This document shows, piece by piece, positions 1 through 5,888 of a stretch of 6,307 nt of DNA. A program made the position numbers and the translations under genes. Positions within the stretch are counted from its first letter, which is position 1, and each line of letters opens with the position of its first letter. This DNA is from an uncultured Roseburia sp. (GTDB lineage Bacteria > Bacillota > Clostridia > Lachnospirales > Lachnospiraceae): contig CAMTDY010000168.1 in NCBI GenBank assembly GCA_947070915.1, forward strand, positions 1 through 6,307, written 5' to 3'. Below the pieces are notes generated by a model. The model saw only the letters and a program-made list of their open reading frames with translations, did no database searches and had not been told where the DNA came from.

Positions 1-549
1 CCCCTGGCATGGTGGTCCTCCTATTACAATATCAACATGTCTGCCTGCCAGTAGTTCATCCAGATTTTCAACTAAATTCTTAATATCGCCCTGCACAATA
101 TGATCTCTGGGAGTTTCTGGATGATTATGTGCGTATGTGTCGACACAGCAATCTTGAATATCATTTGCAAGACTAGTTATAAATCCCTCCTGTGTAAAAC
201 CTAATGATAGTCCACCAGCCCCACAAAATAAATCAATCATTTTCAAGGAGGCATCATCAACACTCTTTCTGACATTTTCGATGTAAGTATTGCAATACTT
301 ACACACTGGACAATTAGCACAATCCTGCCCGGCTTCATTACAAATAACAGATAATCTCTTAAATGCCTCTTTGAAAGCATTGTCATTTTCCACGTCAACA
401 CGATATAATTCGGCTCTCGCACTAAGAAACTCTTCACCAATTTCTTTAGTAACACAATTCAAGCAAAAACTTATAGCCTCACTTTTTTTATCACTTAATC
501 CAGCTATTGCAAATGCCATAAATTCACTTTTGTCATTTTTATACTGCAT
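1..549 (-). CDS. C5-cytosine DNA methyltransferase with Cys-rich N-terminal extension (3' part missing)
   Basis: First 183 codons of a DNA (cytosine-5)-methyltransferase, cut by the left edge just after the catalytic loop. The AdoMet-binding motif I (IDLFCGAGGLSLGF, residues 105-118) and motif IV (GGPPCQG, 177-183, catalytic Cys181) are both present, so the family call is firm. The core only starts at about residue 104; it is preceded by an extension holding C29xxC32, C70 and C77xxC80xxC83xxC86, which could bind zinc or an Fe-S cluster (inference). The start at ATG 549 is chosen because an in-frame stop lies three codons upstream (556-558). This ATG has only a weak, distant GGAG before it but follows the upstream methylase stop (551-553) by 1 nt, which suggests translational coupling. 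Motifs I and IV differ from those of the neighbouring methylase, so it is not a recent duplicate. Recognition sequence cannot be read, since the target domain lies outside. Confidence 0.93.
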   Translation of the reverse strand, partial: MQYKNDKSEFMAFAIAGLSDKKSEAISFCLNCVTKEIGEEFLSARAELYRVDVENDNAFKEAFKRLSVICNEAGQDCANCPVCKYCNTYIENVRKSVDDASLKMIDLFCGAGGLSLGFTQEGFITSLANDIQDCCVDTYAHNHPETPRDHIVQGDIKNLVENLDELLAGRHVDIVIGGPPCQG

Positions 550-550
550 G

Positions 551-1486
551 TTAATCTACCCACTCTCCAAGTTCTTTTAAAGTATCCTTAACGGATTGGG
601 CAACAGCTCTTGATACATTTACTGTAACCGCATTGCCAAACTGTTTATATGCCTGACTGTCAGACACTGGTATCATAAATGAATCTTCAAAACCTTGTAA
701 CCTTGCGCATTCCCTTGGCGTAAGTCTTCTAATCTTTCCTTTTTGTGTTACATAATTGTCCTGACATGCTCTGTGCATCTTTGCCATAGTTGCACATAAC
801 GGTCTCGCAATCTTTAAATCTATCTCAGATTTTGCCCTATATCCACCTGTTCCATCGGATAAGATTGTAGGCAGTATCTTGTCAGACAAAAAGTACTTGC
901 TGTCTACATCATGTTCAAGCAGATCCTGCAATGTTTTATTAAGCTTCTTTTTTACTGGGAACTCATATTCCACCTCGCAATTATCAAAACATACAATATA
1001 TGTTCTGTTTCTGGTCTGAGGCACTCCAAAATCGGCAGAATTTAATATATCGCAAAACACTCTATATCCCAGTACATCCTGCAATACACGATGTATTTCT
1101 TTGTATGTCTTCCCATTATTATGAGTTCTTAAGGAACGCACATTTTCCAAAATAATTGCCTTTGGCTTTTTGTCTCTTTTTATTTTGTCAGCCACAACTT
1201 CTGCAATTCTGAAAAACAATGTGCCTCTTGTATCTTCAAACCCCTTTTGCTGTCCCATCATACTAAATGGTTGACACGGAAAACCCGCAATCAATACATC
1301 ACAATCGGGTATTTCCTCTAACGGTATTTCATTTATATCACCCAGTAAAATATGATTACCAAAATTGGCCTTGTAGGTTTGCACTGCAAATTTATCATAA
1401 TCATTTGCCCATATAATATTATAACCTGTATCCACAAAACCTTTATCGAGTCCGCCAAGTCCACTGAAGAAAGATACAACTTTCAT
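551..1486 (-). CDS. DNA (cytosine-5)-methyltransferase, complete
   Basis: A 311-residue, apparently complete C5-cytosine methyltransferase that transfers a methyl group from AdoMet to cytosine in a specific DNA site. Motifs in family order: motif I FFSGLGGLDKGF (6-17), motif IV GFPCQPFS (68-75) with catalytic Cys71, motif VI ENV (114-116), motif VIII QTRNR (157-161), a short target-recognition region (about 165-250), motif IX RRLTPRECARLQGF (253-266) and motif X QFGNAV (282-287). All catalytic residues expected of the family are present and the length is normal for a prokaryotic monospecific enzyme. The ATG directly abuts the TAG of the upstream small gene, and its strong AAAGGAGG ribosome site lies inside that gene's last codons, spaced 8 nt. 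It is followed by a second methylase 1 nt downstream and lies divergent to an HNH nuclease gene, so it is most likely the protective methylase of a type II-like restriction-modification system. The target sequence is not inferable by eye. Confidence 0.97.
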   Translation of the reverse strand: MKVVSFFSGLGGLDKGFVDTGYNIIWANDYDKFAVQTYKANFGNHILLGDINEIPLEEIPDCDVLIAGFPCQPFSMMGQQKGFEDTRGTLFFRIAEVVADKIKRDKKPKAIILENVRSLRTHNNGKTYKEIHRVLQDVLGYRVFCDILNSADFGVPQTRNRTYIVCFDNCEVEYEFPVKKKLNKTLQDLLEHDVDSKYFLSDKILPTILSDGTGGYRAKSEIDLKIARPLCATMAKMHRACQDNYVTQKGKIRRLTPRECARLQGFEDSFMIPVSDSQAYKQFGNAVTVNVSRAVAQSVKDTLKELGEWVD

Positions 1487-1681
1487 CTATTCTTCCTCCT
1501 TTAGCTTATTATTCTTTATATATTCTCTAATCCATAAACCGATTTCCACTGAAGCTGTCTTTCCCTCGCTTCGCAATAATGTCATAAATTTTTCTTTTAC
1601 GTTCGGTTCAATTGAAATTTCTATTTTCGCCGTTTTTCTACGACCTGCCGGTCTTCCACAATTACTTTTCTTTGTATTCAT
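1487..1681 (-). CDS. Small ribbon-helix-helix-type DNA-binding protein, candidate R-M controller
   Basis: A 64-residue basic protein. After an N-terminal GRPAGRRKT-like tail comes a pattern fitting a CopG/Arc ribbon-helix-helix fold: a likely beta strand KIEISIEP (19-26), helix A (about 27-39), a turn at G40-K41 and helix B (about 42-57), then a charged tail. The fold is assigned by pattern, not by a database match. RHH proteins act as dimers that place paired beta strands in the major groove of short palindromes. It is the first gene of the leftward methylase operon, with zero spacing to the next ATG, and the divergent intergenic region next to it has two short palindromes, one between the -35 and -10 of the nuclease promoter. 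I infer it is the autoregulator and nuclease repressor of the locus. GGAGG at 1693-1697 sits 11 nt before the ATG, slightly long. A nearer ATG at 1687-1689 is excluded, as it stops after three codons. Confidence 0.8.
   Translation of the reverse strand: MNTKKSNCGRPAGRRKTAKIEISIEPNVKEKFMTLLRSEGKTASVEIGLWIREYIKNNKLKEEE
1495..1502 (-). promoter_or_regulatory. Ribosome binding site of the 311-aa methylase, inside the preceding gene
   Basis: Read on the minus strand this is AAAGGAGG, 8 nt before the methylase ATG at 1486. It is within the last codons of the small RHH-type gene, so that gene's Lys-Glu-rich tail partly reflects a built-in Shine-Dalgarno sequence. Ribosomes ending on the TAG at 1487-1489 would meet the next ATG at once. 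Confidence 0.85.
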
Positions 1682-1710
1682 CTACGCATTTTCCTCCAAT
1701 TTATAAACAT

Positions 1711-1739
1711 ATTATATATTGTTTTTATCAGGGTGTAAA
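1711..1739 (-). promoter_or_regulatory. Leftward promoter of the RHH-methylase operon
   Basis: On the minus strand, TTTACA (1734-1739, 5/6 match to the -35 consensus) is followed by exactly 17 nt and a perfect TATAAT (1711-1716). Transcription should begin near 1704, giving a leader of roughly 23 nt with the GGAGG at 1693-1697. The spacer contains a TCAGG half-site (plus strand 1728-1732) shared with the palindrome in the divergent promoter. Confidence 0.75.
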
Positions 1740-1743
1740 TAAG

Positions 1744-1756
1744 GAATTTAAAATTC
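1744..1756. repeat. Perfect 13-bp inverted repeat GAATTT-A-AAATTC
   Basis: Two 6-bp arms flank a single A. It lies 4 bp upstream of the leftward -35 box and also 4 bp upstream of the rightward -35 (1761-1766), between the two divergent promoters. It could be a binding site for the RHH-type protein or another regulator, but it is AT-rich and could arise by chance in such DNA. Confidence 0.45.
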
Positions 1757-1760
1757 ACTA

Positions 1761-1789
1761 TATACATCTCAGGATTTTCCTGATACAAT
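1761..1789 (+). promoter_or_regulatory. Rightward promoter of the HNH nuclease gene
   Basis: TATACA (1761-1766, 4/6 match to the -35 consensus), a 17-nt spacer, then TACAAT (1784-1789, 5/6 match to the -10). It is weaker by consensus than the opposing methylase promoter, which fits a need to keep nuclease below methylase. The start would fall near 1796, about 25 nt before the ATG at 1821, whose ribosome site AGGGGG is at 1807-1812. Confidence 0.6.
1769..1783. promoter_or_regulatory. Candidate operator: palindrome TCAGGA-TTT-TCCTGA
   Basis: A perfect 6-3-6 inverted repeat placed wholly inside the -35/-10 spacer of the nuclease promoter and ending directly against the -10 box. A protein bound here would block RNA polymerase. 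Short arms and tight spacing fit an RHH-type regulator, and the gene for one is the nearest divergent gene. A TCAGG half-site recurs at 1728-1732, in the spacer of the methylase promoter. The position and symmetry are seen; the binding partner is inferred. Confidence 0.6.
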
Positions 1790-1820
1790 AAAATCAAATC
1801 CAAAGCAGGGGGATAACTAA

Positions 1821-2981
1821 ATGTATAAAAAAATTATTAAAGAACTAAACCAATTTTTGAACTCCATAAATGTACCTATGGCATTACTTAATCCCGATGC
1901 ATTCCAGGGAGTATTTGTCAAAAAGCTTTCAAACCAGAATATTATTAAAGAAAAACGCAAGATCAAAGCCGGAGAAGCTTCCTCTACCGTAAAACAGACA
2001 CACATTGATATCACCGGGCAGGAAGCTATGCTGTTCTTTTTTGAAGAATTAGAGGAATCCACTTCTCCGCCTCAAAGAATTGATATTGATTTATATGATA
2101 ACAATTTGAGATACCTTTGTGAAATAAACACTGCCATATGCCATGTTGATAAAAATGGCAATAAGTCTTATAAACGCGAGTCAGCACAATTTCCTCCGCA
2201 TATAACAACCCGGGACTTAATACTCTACAGTTCGGCTTATAAAAAATATGGACACACTGGAAGCCAGGTGCAAATTAATATTCCCGATTCAGAAGAGCCA
2301 TTTACAACGCTCCAGAGATATGCTTTCCAGGATGATGCCCTTGTCATGTTAAAATATGATTATCTTCACTACATGGCACTGCTCATTCCCAGCGAATTGT
2401 GTGACGATTTATATTCCATCACAAATACCCATGGTAATCAGAATGTAAATTGTACAGCATTGAACTCTTCATATAATTATACTAAGGCACTCCGGATTCA
2501 GAAGGAATTTGTTGCCAGAGAAGTTTCTGTTGACGAAAATAATATAGCGTCACTTCAAGAAACGCTACTCCAAAGTTCACAATCTGGCACAGATGTTGAA
2601 AGAATTGTAAAAGCACGTGTATCACAAGGTTCATTCCGCAGGCTTCTAATTTTAAAACATCGTCAATGCCGCCTTTGCAATATCAAAACTACATCTGCAT
2701 TACGTGCCAGTCACATCAAGGAATGGTCCAGATCTTCGAGAAAAGAACGTATTGATGCCGACAACGGTCTGCTTTTATGTGCCAACCATGATAGTCTATT
2801 TGACCGTCATCTAATTTCATTTGAACCCAACACTGGAGATATTTGTATTTCGACCTCCATTGACAATGACCAAAAAGCAGCACTTAACTTGTCTGATTCA
2901 TACAATCTAGCCATGTCTGATAGAATGAAATCATATATGGAGATACATTATAAGATATTTACAGATAAAGAGAATATTTGA
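1821..2981 (+). CDS. HNH endonuclease, probable restriction enzyme
   Basis: A 386-residue protein whose C-terminal part (about 260-336) is an HNH nuclease domain of the HNH_2-like kind common in bacterial restriction enzymes. C283xxC286, a SHI motif with H298, DADNG with N315, and LLLCANHD with C320 and H323 followed by FDRHLISF are visible. H298, N315 and H323 or H330 are the likely catalytic set, and C283, C286 and C320 may hold a structural zinc. Residues 1-260 match nothing I recognise; in such enzymes this part usually recognises DNA. The gene is divergent from an operon with two C5-cytosine methylases, which makes a type II restriction role the best reading. A modification-dependent nuclease is possible but fits poorly beside two methylases. 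The ATG has AGGGGG (1807-1812) 8 nt upstream. The gene is AT-rich compared with the transporter genes beyond it. Confidence 0.88.
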   Translation: MYKKIIKELNQFLNSINVPMALLNPDAFQGVFVKKLSNQNIIKEKRKIKAGEASSTVKQTHIDITGQEAMLFFFEELEESTSPPQRIDIDLYDNNLRYLCEINTAICHVDKNGNKSYKRESAQFPPHITTRDLILYSSAYKKYGHTGSQVQINIPDSEEPFTTLQRYAFQDDALVMLKYDYLHYMALLIPSELCDDLYSITNTHGNQNVNCTALNSSYNYTKALRIQKEFVAREVSVDENNIASLQETLLQSSQSGTDVERIVKARVSQGSFRRLLILKHRQCRLCNIKTTSALRASHIKEWSRSSRKERIDADNGLLLCANHDSLFDRHLISFEPNTGDICISTSIDNDQKAALNLSDSYNLAMSDRMKSYMEIHYKIFTDKENI

Positions 2982-2998
2982 TTCATAAACATTTAGAA

Positions 2999-3029
2999 AC
3001 AGGGGGTTGTCTACTGTACATACCCCTGT
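2999..3029. terminator. Hairpin between convergent genes, probable bidirectional terminator
   Basis: Arms ACAGGGG (2999-3005) and CCCCTGT (3023-3029) pair perfectly, and inside them TGT (3008-3010) can pair with ACA (3018-3020). It lies 17 bp after the nuclease stop and 2 bp past the stop of the minus-strand gene. Neither side has a clean U-tract; the minus-strand side (TTTCTAAATGTTT) is the better one. Confidence 0.5.
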
Positions 3030-3031
3030 CT

Positions 3032-3361
3032 CTACTTCCCCGTCAATCCGTAGCTCTCCTGGATCATCCGCCTTACATCCTCCTCCGGCACAGTGCCATC
3101 TAAAATAATTGAATTCCAATATTTCTTATTCAGATGGTAAGCCGGGATCACCGAATCAAATGCCTTACGCCAGAAATCCCGCCATTCAGGATCACACTTG
3201 ACATTGATCCATATATTTCCCTCCCGCTCGAAGATCCAAGCAAATACCTTACGGCTGTCATTGTGCCGGATCACTGTCCAGTTTGGATCCCGAAAGGGAT
3301 AATCCTCATAACAGCCCCCCAGTGACAGGCAATACCGGATGGCTTCTTGTCGTGTCCTCAT
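3032..3361 (-). CDS. MmcQ/YjbR family protein
   Basis: A 109-residue single-domain protein of the MmcQ/YjbR family, small proteins with a cysteine-free double-wing-like fold often annotated as DNA-binding, though their biological role is poorly defined. Family hallmarks are visible: an N-terminal helix followed by YPF (21-23), a central strand pair (VFAWIF and IWINVK, 39-55), KCDPEW (55-60) and the conserved PAYHLNKKYWNSI (73-85). Length is normal, so it appears complete. The ATG at 3361 has GGAGG placed 6 nt upstream, which supports the start. It stands alone, convergent with the nuclease gene and divergent from the amino-acid transporter operon, and shows no sign of belonging to either. Its base composition resembles the transporter side, not the restriction locus. 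Confidence 0.92.
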   Translation of the reverse strand: MRTRQEAIRYCLSLGGCYEDYPFRDPNWTVIRHNDSRKVFAWIFEREGNIWINVKCDPEWRDFWRKAFDSVIPAYHLNKKYWNSIILDGTVPEEDVRRMIQESYGLTGK

Positions 3362-3416
3362 TATGCTCCTCCGTGGCTCAATGTTCCCAATCTGCTAACT
3401 ACGTTCTTTAAAACTT

Positions 3417-3445
3417 ATTCTATCATAATCTATTACAGCTTTCCA
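3417..3445 (-). promoter_or_regulatory. Weak candidate promoter for the MmcQ/YjbR gene
   Basis: On the minus strand TGGAAA (3440-3445, 4/6) precedes a 17-nt spacer and TAGAAT (3417-3422, 5/6). An overlapping TATGAT further upstream is an alternative -10. It sits about 55 bp before the gene. Matches of this quality occur by chance in AT-rich DNA. Confidence 0.35.
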
Positions 3446-3503
3446 TCTTTTTCTAAAAGCCTCTCCCCTTTCCCATTTTCCGCACTCCAGAGCTTGCAAA
3501 CGA

Positions 3504-3532
3504 TTGACACCAACCTCTCCCTATGTTAAGAT
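3504..3532 (+). promoter_or_regulatory. Promoter of the amino-acid ABC transporter operon
   Basis: A consensus TTGACA (3504-3509), a 17-nt spacer and TAAGAT (3527-3532, 4/6) with a TG one base before it (3524-3525), that is, an extended -10. The start should lie near 3539, leaving a leader of about 90 nt before the ATG at 3629. The leader has a run of six T (3564-3569) and a tiny TACC-GGC-GGTA stem (3593-3603), but no riboswitch or T-box that I recognise. The rest of the 267-bp gap is pyrimidine-rich and shows nothing else. Confidence 0.65.
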
Positions 3533-3628
3533 AATCCTTGTTATGATATTACATACCGTCCTGTTTTTTGTCTTATGGAGGATCTGGCAAAATACCGGCG
3601 GTACAGGAAAAGAAACATGGAGGAAATT

Positions 3629-4444
3629 ATGAAAAAGAAATTACTGGCATTACTACTTATGAGCACATGCGTATTCACATCCCTTACCGGCTGTGGCGGG
3701 GAAAATTCAAAAGAAGAACAGGCTTCTACCAGCGGGAAGAAATTCACCGTAGGATTTGACGCGGAGTATCCACCTTATGGATTTATGGACGACAATGGGG
3801 ATTACACCGGCTTTGACCTGGAACTGGCTGCCGAAGTGTGCAAATTAAACGACTGGGAACTGGTTAAACAGCCCATCGTCTGGGACAACAAGGACAACGA
3901 ACTGAATTCCGGCGCCCTGGACTGTATCTGGAACGGTTTCACAATGAATGGCAGAGAGGATAAGTACACCTGGTCCGATGCTTACGTTGATAACAGCCAG
4001 GTGGTTGTTGTGGCAAAGGATTCCGGCATCTCCGCACCAGCTGATCTGAAAGACAAAACCGTCGGCGTTCAGGCCGCATCCGCTGCCCTGGACCTTCTGA
4101 AAAGCGATGAAGAGGGCGGACAAAAAGCACTTTCTGACACCTTCAAGGCACTGCAGGAGTTCGCTGACTACAACACCGCTTTTGTCGAACTGGAGGCAGG
4201 CTCTATCGATGCCATCGCCATGGATATCGGTGTGGCACAGTACCAGATCAAAAACCGCGGAGACGGCAAATACATTATCCTGGATGAGCACCTCAACTCT
4301 GAAAAATATGCCATTGGATTCAAACTTGGCAACGAAGAGCTTCGCGATAAGGTGAACAAATCTCTTCATGAACTGAAAGCGAATGGCAAATTTGACGAGT
4401 TGGCAAAAAAATACGAATTAAGCGAAATGACCTGCTTAGAATAA
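3629..4444 (+). CDS. Polar amino-acid ABC transporter, substrate-binding lipoprotein
   Basis: A 271-residue extracellular solute-binding protein of family 3. It captures an amino acid outside the membrane and hands it to the permease encoded next. The N-terminus is a lipoprotein signal: KKK, a hydrophobic stretch (5-18) and lipobox LTGC with Cys22 as the lipid-modified residue. The mature part opens with FTVGFDAEYPPYGF (39-52) and GFDLELAAEV (61-70), the family signature. R109 in the NGREDKYTWSDAY stretch and D199 in AIAMDIGVAQY are at the places where this family holds the ligand carboxylate and amino groups. The substrate cannot be fixed by eye; cystine, glutamine or another polar amino acid are options. 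The start at 3629 is preferred over in-frame ATGs at 3575 and 3617, because GGAGG (3619-3623) sits 5 nt before it and the signal peptide then starts properly. The gene leads a three-gene importer operon. Confidence 0.95.
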   Translation: MKKKLLALLLMSTCVFTSLTGCGGENSKEEQASTSGKKFTVGFDAEYPPYGFMDDNGDYTGFDLELAAEVCKLNDWELVKQPIVWDNKDNELNSGALDCIWNGFTMNGREDKYTWSDAYVDNSQVVVVAKDSGISAPADLKDKTVGVQAASAALDLLKSDEEGGQKALSDTFKALQEFADYNTAFVELEAGSIDAIAMDIGVAQYQIKNRGDGKYIILDEHLNSEKYAIGFKLGNEELRDKVNKSLHELKANGKFDELAKKYELSEMTCLE

Positions 4445-4457
4445 GGAGCAATTACAT

Positions 4458-5105
4458 ATGAGTTTTTCCATGATGCTTTCCCAGATGTCTGAGGGTATGT
4501 TAAATACCCTCGGCGTCTTTATTCTCACCCTTCTGTTTTCCATGCCCCTCGGTTTCGTAGTGGCATTTGGCAGAATGTCAAAATGTCGGCCGGTCAGCGG
4601 CTTTACCCGCATCTTTATTTCCATCATGCGTGGGACGCCTCTGATGCTGCAGCTTATGGTAGTGTACTTTTTTCCCTATTACCTGTTCGGTCTTTCCATC
4701 GGAGCCTGGCGGTTTCCCGCTATTATCCTTGGATTTTCCATTAACTATGCGGCGTATTTCGCCGAAATATACCGCTCTGGCATCGAAGCGATCCCAAAGG
4801 GACAGTACGAAGCCGCTGCCATCCTGGGCTACAACAAGGTTCAGACCTTTTTGAAAATCATCCTTCCCCAGGTCATCAAGATCATTCTTCCTTCGGTGAC
4901 CAACGAGGTCATTACCCTTGTCAAAGACACCTCTCTTGCCTACTCCCTTTCCTATATGGAAATGTTCAGCATAGCAAAGCAGATCGCCGCAAGAGAAACC
5001 ACTCTGATGCCTTTTGCCATCTCCGCTGTCTTCTATTACATCTTTAACCTTCTGGTGACATTTGTGATGGAAAAGCTGGAGAAAAAAATGAATTACTATA
5101 AATAG
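4458..5105 (+). CDS. Polar amino-acid ABC transporter, permease (HisM/GlnP type)
   Basis: A 215-residue inner-membrane permease of the histidine/glutamate/glutamine ABC importer family, normal in length. Hydrophobic segments lie at about 17-38, 62-80, 86-105, 135-150 and 185-204, fitting five transmembrane helices. An N-terminal family stretch RGTPLMLQL (58-66) is clear, and the cytoplasmic EAA loop that docks on the ATPase is at 118-137 (E118-A119-A120, then G124). KDTSLAYSLS (156-165) is another typical patch. With only one permease in the operon, a homodimer is expected. It begins 13 bp after the binding-protein stop, with AAGGAG at 4443-4448 overlapping that stop and spaced 9 nt. Its own stop overlaps the ribosome site of the ATPase gene. 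Confidence 0.96.
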   Translation: MSFSMMLSQMSEGMLNTLGVFILTLLFSMPLGFVVAFGRMSKCRPVSGFTRIFISIMRGTPLMLQLMVVYFFPYYLFGLSIGAWRFPAIILGFSINYAAYFAEIYRSGIEAIPKGQYEAAAILGYNKVQTFLKIILPQVIKIILPSVTNEVITLVKDTSLAYSLSYMEMFSIAKQIAARETTLMPFAISAVFYYIFNLLVTFVMEKLEKKMNYYK

Positions 5106-5106
5106 A

Positions 5107-5111
5107 GGAGG
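5107..5111 (+). promoter_or_regulatory. Ribosome binding site that decides the ATPase start
   Basis: GGAGG, directly after the permease stop (5103-5105). It is only 2 nt from the ATG at 5114, too close for normal initiation, but 8 nt from an in-frame TTG at 5120, the ideal distance. This favours TTG as the start. Confidence 0.65.
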
Positions 5112-5119
5112 AAATGGCT

Positions 5120-5878
5120 TTGAATTATCTACTGGAAATGAATCATGTAAAAAAATCCTTTGCGGATCTGGAAGTACTCAAAGATATTTCCCTAAAGGTA
5201 GCGGAGGGCGAAGTGCTCTCCATCATCGGTCCCTCCGGTTCCGGCAAATCCACCCTCCTGCGATGCGCCACCCTGCTGGAGAAGATGGATTACGGAGATC
5301 TGAGCTATCTGGGCAGAACTGCTGCCTCCATCCAGGGAGACACCTGTGTCTATGCCAAAAACGCAGAACTTGAGACCATAAAAGAATCCTTTGGACTGGT
5401 TTTTCAGAACTTTAACCTGTTTCCTCACTACACCGTTATAAAAAATATTACGGACGCGCCGCTTCATGTGCAGAAACGCCCGAAGGCAGAAGTGATGAAA
5501 GAGGCAGAAAATCTTTTGCAGAAAATGGGACTGAGCGATAAAGCGGACTATTATCCCCACCAGCTCTCCGGTGGACAGCAGCAGCGCGTCGCCATCGCCA
5601 GAGCTCTGGCGCTAAACCCAAAGGTTCTCTTTTTCGACGAACCAACCTCTGCGCTGGATCCGGAACTCACCGGAGAAGTCCTGAAGGTGATCCGATCTCT
5701 GGCAGAAGCCAAAATGACGATGGTGATCGTAACCCACGAGATGGAATTCGCCAAAAATATATCCGACCGGATCATTTTCATGGATCAGGGCGTGATCGCA
5801 GTGGAGGGCACACCGGATGAGGTATTCCATTCCGATCATGTGCGGATGAACGAGTTTCTGGGGAAATTGAATCGGTAG
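5120..5878 (+). CDS. Polar amino-acid ABC transporter, ATP-binding protein (GlnQ type)
   Basis: The ATPase that powers the importer, 252 residues from the TTG start. All nucleotide-binding motifs are intact: Walker A GPSGSGKST (37-45), Q-loop Gln96 in VFQNFNLFPHYTV, signature LSGGQQQR (149-156), Walker B VLFFDEP (169-175) with catalytic Glu174, D-loop SALD (177-180) and switch His206 in VTHEM. The Q-loop sequence and the GQQQR signature are typical of polar amino-acid importers. I chose TTG at 5120 because GGAGG (5107-5111) is 8 nt from it; the in-frame ATG at 5114 would add only two residues but would have a 2-nt spacing. It follows the permease after a short gap and closes the operon before a strong hairpin. 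No truncation or missing key residue is seen. Confidence 0.96.
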   Translation: MNYLLEMNHVKKSFADLEVLKDISLKVAEGEVLSIIGPSGSGKSTLLRCATLLEKMDYGDLSYLGRTAASIQGDTCVYAKNAELETIKESFGLVFQNFNLFPHYTVIKNITDAPLHVQKRPKAEVMKEAENLLQKMGLSDKADYYPHQLSGGQQQRVAIARALALNPKVLFFDEPTSALDPELTGEVLKVIRSLAEAKMTMVIVTHEMEFAKNISDRIIFMDQGVIAVEGTPDEVFHSDHVRMNEFLGKLNR

Positions 5879-5888
5879 GATGTAAAAG

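Noticed and set aside
483..489. Run of seven T (A on the coding strand) in the second methylase, considered as a phase-variation tract
   Set aside because: It is too short for a confident switching tract, AT-rich genes commonly contain such runs, and the frame is intact.
290..580. 96-codon open frame on the plus strand
   Set aside because: It lies opposite the methylase coding region, which has clear motifs, and has no recognisable domain or ribosome site.
3554..3607. Possible structured leader of the transporter operon (TACCG/CGGTA and CCTGT/ACAGG pairings)
   Set aside because: The pairings are short, overlap so they exclude each other, and match no riboswitch or T-box hallmark.
3575..3628. 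Longer reading of the binding protein from ATG 3575 (18 extra residues) or ATG 3617
   Set aside because: Neither has a ribosome site at a usable distance, and both would place charged residues before the lipoprotein signal. ATG 3629 has GGAGG 5 nt upstream.
3845..4369. 174-codon open frame on the minus strand
   Set aside because: It is antisense to the binding-protein gene and explained as a shadow of its codon use.
5192..5560. 122-codon open frame on the minus strand
   Set aside because: It is antisense to the ATPase gene, which has every expected ABC motif in its own frame.
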